Below, one piece after another: positions 58,165 through 64,000 of a DNA stretch of 64,000 nt. Position numbers and translations under genes: made by a program. The notes below the pieces were generated by a model that was not told the DNA's origin, did not search any database, and worked only from the letters and a program-made list of their open reading frames with translations. Source of the stretch: Suillus spraguei (lineage: Eukaryota; Basidiomycota; Agaricomycetes; Boletales; Suillaceae); the NCBI GenBank assembly GCA_016800925.1, contig JABCPU010000137.1:62001-126000 (forward strand), in the 5' to 3' direction. Numbering within the stretch: position 1 is the stretch's first letter; each line of letters opens with the position of its first letter.

Positions 58165-60302
58165 ATGGCACATCTCTCGACATCGTCAGTGGGCGATGTA
58201 CTTCATACTGTCTTGCACTACGGCTCCCACAGCAACACTGTGACTACATGCAGTGACGGATCTGTAGATCATGTCAGTTGCTTCGTCGGTCCTCTCCCGA
58301 ACAATGAGCGCTAATGATAATGACCGTATTTCGAACGTCTAGTCAAATTTTCGAGTTAACACATTGTCCAGCGTCACTGAGGCAAGTTTCAATACCATAT
58401 GAGGGAAAGTCGATGATGTTATTATAATTCCAGCCGTCAACACCGGATTCAGACTGTACGAAAGTGCAGAGTCCATTTACGACAACTCCACCCAAACTTG
58501 AAATCCCATATACCAGCTCCTACCAACAGCCGCTTAGCGATGAGGCCAGGACTAAAAGACAGGAGGAGCTTTTTGACAGCATCATCGACGACAAGCTCGA
58601 TACCATCCCTGTTCGCCTCATCGACACAATCTCGGGCAAGCTATGCAGCACAGGAGAACTCCGCACTCATTTTAAGGAGTCCCACAATTTCAAGGAAGTT
58701 GAAGTGAAAATTTTCAGGGCCACTGAGAAGGCGATGAAGGCGGCTGTCGATGCCTTCTTCGAATACGCTATGTTCTCCCATCGTTGGAGTACTACCGTCG
58801 ATGACGAGCCTACGTATGACCACATTAAGGACGAAGATAGCATCTACGGGCTGAAACACCACCGGGAATTGATAAGTTGCAACAGTTTTGCAAAATTGCC
58901 GGGGAGAACCAGTTCCGGTGGGCTTGGAGCGATACGTGTTGTATCGACAAGACCAACAACGTCGAGCTCCAGGAATCTGTCATATCCATGTTCTCGTGGT
59001 ATCGGTCGTCATCCGTCACCATCGTCTACCTCTCAGACGTCACCGACGAGCAGAGCTTCAGAAACAGTGTATGGTTCACCCGCGGATGGACGCTACAGGA
59101 GCTCATTGCACCTCGGCTCGTCTGGTTCTTCAAGAAGGACTGGACGCCATATATTGACAGCAAGCAGAACCACAAAGAAGACCCTCAAGTCGTCAAGATC
59201 ATATCTGAGATCACGTCTATTGACCGGACCGTCCTCAACCAGTTTGTGCCGGGATTGAGAGATGTTGGCTGCGACGAGGTCAAGAAGAGGATGAGTTGGC
59301 TTGCATCTAGGAGGACGACCAAGATCGAGGATATGGCGTACTGCATGATGGGTAACAGTTGTCACTTTCTGAATCAAGCGATTGCCTAAAGACTTTCGAT
59401 TTACAGGCATCTTTGGTGTCCATATGCCGGTCATGTACGGGGAGAGAAAGAATGCTTTTGTTCGCCTTCAAAAGGAGATCATGAACCTTACGGATGACCT
59501 GTCGCTGTTTGACTGGGTCGGGGAACCGTCAGAGTTTCATTCGTACTTTGCATCGCACGCCAGCTGTTTCGCAACTCCTCTAGTTAGATCTGAGAGGAGC
59601 TTGTCGAAACACCCTCATACTCGGTTGTCTCAAGCCACCAAGGCCTTTGCCAGCGCTGTTGGTTCTACCGTCGTGATGAATCTCAGGAAACTCCTTCTGG
59701 ACCCTCCCCATGGTCATTTCATTGCCAACGGGAAGATGAACATGGCGTTGTTTGTTCACGATGTTACGAAGCTCGTTCCGGCGGACGTTACATGCTCTCC
59801 CACTCTCAATGACGATGGTGTCACTGACTATCTTGTCAAGGCTGAAGGTCTCGCTGATATGAAGATTACAACTCACAAACTTCTTCCTACTACGGTCAAC
59901 GGAGAAGATTTGCCTTGCTACCGTCTTGTTCGGATGTGGGACTTCAACCTTATCCCACCGGAAGATGCTGTGAAGAAAGCAGACGAAGAAACAAGATCCG
60001 GAATTGGAGATGGACATAGCGGGCATCATGGAATAACTATGCATACCCACCATTATCATTCCCACCATGAACTGGACAGATCAGACGTGTTAAGTCCTGT
60101 GGCCACTGCGATGACTGCTACAGTGTCTCATAACGCAGTGATCATGTTCATGACCCGTCTTCTGGAACCTTTCGTCGCACAGCTGCTGATTCGGAGAAAA
60201 CAAGGAGGGCCTTATGAGAGAGTGGGAACAAGAGAGCGGTTGATGGCAGAGCCTTCCGGCTCCATCACCTTTCGAAGTATCAAGACCCTAAGTATTCGTT
60301 GA
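58165..60302 (+). pseudogene. HET-domain (heterokaryon incompatibility) protein, one frameshift
   Basis: Exons 58165-58272, 58434-59351 and 59407-60302. The HET signature is clear: 'FSHRWS', 'WAWSDTCCIDKTNNVELQES', 'SMFSWYRSSSVTIVYLSDV', 'WFTRGWTLQELIAPR', later 'GIFGVHMPVMYGERKNAF'. HET proteins trigger cell death on non-self recognition after cell fusion. One A seems missing near 58854 (GCTGAAACACC): the upstream frame reads KHHRELI where KTPPGID would join cleanly to 'DKLQQFCKIAGENQF'. Exon 2 is one base short of the expected phase. The C-terminal ~150 residues include a His-rich patch and no recognised domain. Nearly intact, so either recently dead or an assembly error. Confidence 0.75.
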
Positions 60303-60853
60303 TTATATCATTTTTGAAATCATACGAGTATACTAATTCTTGTACTTATATGTATGGCGGTCTGTAGGAGTAGCTCAGATCAGGCCAAGGCCACATTTCC
60401 TGTACCGAGATATATAAAAATCAACCCCTGTGGGCGGGATTTAATGTGGAGCTCGAGCATCTTGCTTCAGCTGCATGGTTAGAGAGGCAAGCAAAAAATC
60501 ATGGAAGGGTTGCTCGATAAATTTACTGATGGGATTAGCAGGGCCCGGGGCCCCGACTTCCAGCCGTTAATCTGGATTATCATGTGATTCATTCAAGGCG
60601 CTGATGCAAGTAGCCCAGACTCCAGAACATGTGGCCAGCAACAATTTTTGCGTAGCAAGCACTACTAGCACGGCAGCAATTACGTATATAATTTCCTATG
60701 GTCTAGATTTGGAAAGAGCAACATTCATTTTTGAGGAATAGGATATACTGACCAGGGTTCGGATGCTCCGGTAGACTATATCTGAGCAAGCACCGAAAAG
60801 ATCCTAGTTATCGATCTCATCTTGATTGTCTACCACAACGTTAGTTCACCAAA
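60303..60853. other. Intergenic, with copy of the 54.6-kb flank
   Basis: 60590-60770 resembles 54560-54700, the promoter side of the multi-pass membrane protein, suggesting a duplicated and lost neighbour. No gene. Confidence 0.4.
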
Positions 60854-63158
60854 ATGCCCTCAAAGATTGCTGAGCCCTCTGCATCGGACACGACGGCGAC
60901 CCAGGAGTTGCCGTTCGTTACCTTTCCGCCCTTTCCAAAACCCCACCGGACGTGACGCTCATCCCGTTCAAGGATTTTAGGGCACGCGGGATACAGCTGT
61001 TCGGTGAAGTAGTCGGTGGCCTGAACGAGGAAGACATGGAGCTCGATGGCTTGGGGATACCTACAGTCGAATTGCGCGTGAAGCATTCAACTGATGAGTG
61101 CAAGAGCAATACACGCAAGAGGAAACGCAAGAAGAAGACTGCTGTCGTAGAAGGTGCGCCTGCGAGGAAGGTCCCGTGGTATGAAGAGTGGGAGGAAGGT
61201 GAAGATCTGCGTATCACGAAGGGCAAGTTCGATTCGTAGGTCATTTTTATCGCTCATGATCCCATCTTGAGATCCACGATACGGTGAATTGGTACTGATC
61301 AGCCTGCTAGGAATATCTCCATGTGGATCGCCTTTTTCATGCTGCAAACGATTTTCGGGTCAATCGCACTTGGCCACCGATCACATCTGGGGTCGGCCAG
61401 CTCTGGGATCAAGTAGGTATATTCATATTTGCGCTTGCACCAACCTCACTGTTTCTTATAGTTTCGTCTGTATGTTGGACTCCTTGTCAATCCAACTATC
61501 TATCGTAAACCGAGCAAAGACGAAGAAGCAGATGACGATGACTATGAGGGTGACGACCCTTCCAATATCCATGTTAACGCGGAGGATACTTCTGGATCTG
61601 TTCCTCCTTCAGATGATGTCGCTCCCTCAGCTTTCTCTGTTGAATTGGACGATCATGACGACGACGAAGGTACTTTACAGGCACGCAAATCTGATCTGGA
61701 GGAACAACGTGAGGAGAAGCTGGTTGTGTTCTTAAACGACCCGGAGAAGTCGGTGACGATTTTCCTCTCGTCTCACATGCGTGAACAAGGCCTCATCTGG
61801 TTTGTCTCGATAATAATTCTCAACGTGACGTGTTTCTCATTGATCGTAGGTCGGAGAGGAACCTCGTTAATGCACCACACCTCATCAGCTTCTTTTTGAA
61901 CTTTGTCCTGCGGAACCGCGTTCTCCCGAAAGCCTCTCATGAACGCGGCATCCGCAGTGCTCTTGAAATCGTGGAGCTCGCGAAGAAAGAGCTGCCCCTG
62001 ACATATAAGATTGGGCAGGCGTTACCCGATGTGTTCAGCGATGGTTGCAAGGAGTGCTTTGGCCGGAAAGGCGGAATTGAATGGTCTTTCGACGATTACC
62101 AAAAGGCAGATGATCCGCCTGCTCCAGGTAATATCAGCCATCTGTACGTGATAGCTTATCGATGAGTTAATATTCCATTTTCAGTTGATGCAACTATTAC
62201 CGTTATCGATCAGCATGGTGCAGCAACGGAGATTGTACTCCCAGATACGGAAGAAACAGCACTTAAAGATGCCATCGAGGATAATGTTGACATGGAGATC
62301 CAGGTTACTGACATGCGCACCACTGCCCCCGTCGTTAATGCCAACACCACCGCCCCTATTACCACCGCACCACCCGACATCTGGTCTGCAAACACAACAG
62401 ACACCGTTGCCGGCGGGTGGGGTGCTACGGGCGACACCGAAGGTTGGGGTTCTGTAGGTTCTGATACCTGGGGTGCCATCGGCGATGGCGGTACATGGGG
62501 CCCTGCGGATGACAATGACGAATGGGGTGCGGACTCCGCCCCACTCTCATTTGCACCCGAAGTGACTGAGCCCTCTTGGCTTTCCCCGCCGCCCTCGCTC
62601 ACGTCTCTCCTGGGTCCCACCTCTTTCCCACTGACACACAGTACAGGGATAGTGGAGTCCTCCACGCGCCGCATCAAAGCGATCCACCTGCCCCCGAAAG
62701 ATAAGGCAAAGATCAAGGGCGACGCAGCGGAAATGGTGGAGGATGAGTTAGAGCGGAGGTTTGCGCGGGTTGTCATGAGCCCGTGGGGGAGGGAGGAAAG
62801 CGATATTCCCAAGCCCTCCATTCGCAAGACCTCCCGCGGCGCAGTAATTATGCCCGACGGCGAGGTTGAAGGCAGCGGGACTGGCAAACCGCACAATCCA
62901 TATGAAGACGACATTGTCCTGGTCTTAGAGCCTGCCGTACTCGATACGCTAAGCCTCGGGATGGGACTTGGGGGGCTATGGGTGCAAATTGTGCGTGAGA
63001 AGGTGGAGGAAGACAATGAAGCACCGAAAAAGTCTAATGGAAAACGCGGAAAGAAAGACAAAGGCCCCCTGGATGAACTTTCGGGGAATTACTGGTACCT
63101 CGAAGAGCTAATGGGCATCTTCCCAAGCTATTTCATGTCCAGGGAGAATGCGAAGTAG
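60854..63158 (+). CDS. Arb1-like subunit of an Argonaute siRNA chaperone complex
   Basis: Exons about 60854-61236, 61311-61412, 61462-61799, 61850-62127 and 62185-63158. Key stretches: 'KVPWYEEWEEGEDLRITKG', 'RTWPPITSGVGQLWDQ', 'FLSSHMREQGLIW', 'FFLNFVLRNRVLP', 'ALEIVELAKKELPL', 'LPDVFSDGCKECFG', an acidic Trp/Gly-rich region and a C-terminal 'GNYWYLEELMGIFPSYF'. The order FLS / NF-x2-VL / A-x-EL / LP-x-F / CFG matches the Arb1 family, which in fission yeast holds Argonaute with duplex siRNA. A C5 run seems shortened to C4 at 60941, and the exon 1-2 junction (stop TAG 61237) is not resolved, so the N-terminus is provisional. Confidence 0.55.
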
Positions 63159-63852
63159 ACGAGGAAGTTTTTTAATGTTTGTTCTGTCATGCTTTGCTTT
63201 TTGCTTTCGAAGTTTAATGTTTGACGCTATCGCAATGTATACGTATATACTTACCTTTGACTTACTTACTCAAACTACTTACCAGGAGACTGTGGAACTG
63301 TTCGGGTCCAGCTCTGTTATGTCAATGACTGAGTTTGAAAATCGGAACGTCCAATGAATAGTGACTTGAGTCATATAAGTAGTCACCGGTTCACCTATGT
63401 AGTAAAAATGAGTCGGACAAAAATCCTATGTTTGAGAACCTCAAAGAGGCCTAATTCAGTGTCGGAAGAAATTGTTATTCCGTCGGGGATAAACCGGGTT
63501 TATACCGTACTGGATACCGTACTGGATGGCTCGGAGACAAAATGAGGCTGCCAGCCGCTGGCGCCGCCCGTAGTACTTATACCACAAAATCGTATCATCC
63601 CAATCTCACCTTCAAGTGATCTGCCTTTAAATCAGACACCAGTGAGTATCCTAGATCTTCATGTTCAGTCGCCGTGCTGCCAGGTTGTTGGATGTTCAAA
63701 AATGATGGACAAGGGCCAACAAGGGACGGACGATCTTACCTTGATCATACAATCACATGGCGTGTTTCACGCCGCATGTCGCACGGCTCACACCACCATG
63801 ATGATTTATTAGTCTGACTCGTACAACATCGCTCATCTCGCAGCTAACCAAC
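63159..63852. other. Intergenic; promoter region of next gene
   Basis: No gene supported. A short direct repeat (ATACCGTACTGG twice) lies near 63505-63525. Confidence 0.4.
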
Positions 63853-64000
63853 ATGTCAGACAGGTTAAGACAAGTACATAATCACCTCTCAGGTTCAAGC
63901 ACGATGTCGGCGGGTAAGCATTGGTAACAATTGCGTTACTGTGCCCGGCGTTCAAATCCTTTCAGAAATATGGCAGGATGTTCCCCTTGCTCCACCCGAT
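63853..64000 (+). CDS. Aspartate aminotransferase, 5' end (partial)
   Basis: ATG 63853; exon 1 63853-63913, intron with GTAAGC donor and TTTCAG acceptor (63914-63965), exon 2 from 63966 running off the window. The protein begins MSDRLRQVHNHLS and continues EIWQDVPLAPPD. The W-x-x-V-P-x-x-PPD motif is the start of the mature class-I aspartate aminotransferase fold (PLP enzyme linking aspartate/oxaloacetate and glutamate/2-oxoglutarate). Only ~32 residues are visible, but the motif is specific. No clear mitochondrial presequence, so perhaps the cytosolic form. Confidence 0.65.

Noticed and set aside
62210..63061. 283-codon minus-strand frame
   Set aside because: Shadow of the Arb1-like last exon, which continues a spliced frame from upstream exons.

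Overview
The window looks like nuclear DNA of a filamentous basidiomycete, most likely an Agaricomycete and perhaps a bolete (Boletales; lineage inferred from remembered protein families, not searched). Supporting signs are 45-80 nt introns with CTAA-type branch sites, a HET-domain gene, LTR-retrotransposon debris, an FG nucleoporin, an Arb1-like silencing factor and the 5' end of an aspartate aminotransferase.

Layout. Positions 1-8400 are repeat-rich: a decayed Cys-rich/coiled-coil ORF, a ~168-bp minisatellite, a gag-like zinc-knuckle ORF broken only by TGA codons, a Copia gag fragment, a solo LTR with a perfect 5-bp target duplication, and a palindromic MITE composite. Positions 8411-34547 hold seven head-to-tail copies of one 8-exon gene encoding a WD40 beta-propeller followed by TPR helices. 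Copy 6 (28763-30959) is fully open (597 aa). The other six carry different lesions, three of the seven intron positions mostly use GC-AG splice sites, and MITEs have landed between copies. Positions 36640-37405 hold five ~149-bp tandem units, each with a tRNA-like fold, a B-box and a terminal T-run. Positions 39956-51535 hold seven small membrane-protein genes or fragments resembling the ISG12 (IFI6/IFI27) family, split by a dead MFS transporter. Two members have multiplied a phase 2-2 N-terminal exon, and the last one carries 11-residue amphipathic repeats in place of the glycine-rich segment. From 52485 on there are ordinary single genes: Nup42-like nucleoporin, a multi-pass membrane protein, a HET-domain protein, an Arb1-like protein and the start of an aspartate aminotransferase.

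The left 52 kb is therefore a fast-evolving birth-and-death region of paralog arrays and transposons next to a conserved block. Many reading-frame breaks are single-base changes, often in homopolymers, in otherwise clean genes. Some may be assembly errors, so pseudogene calls resting on one such indel are provisional. All gene models come from reading splice signals and frame continuity by eye; no database search was run.
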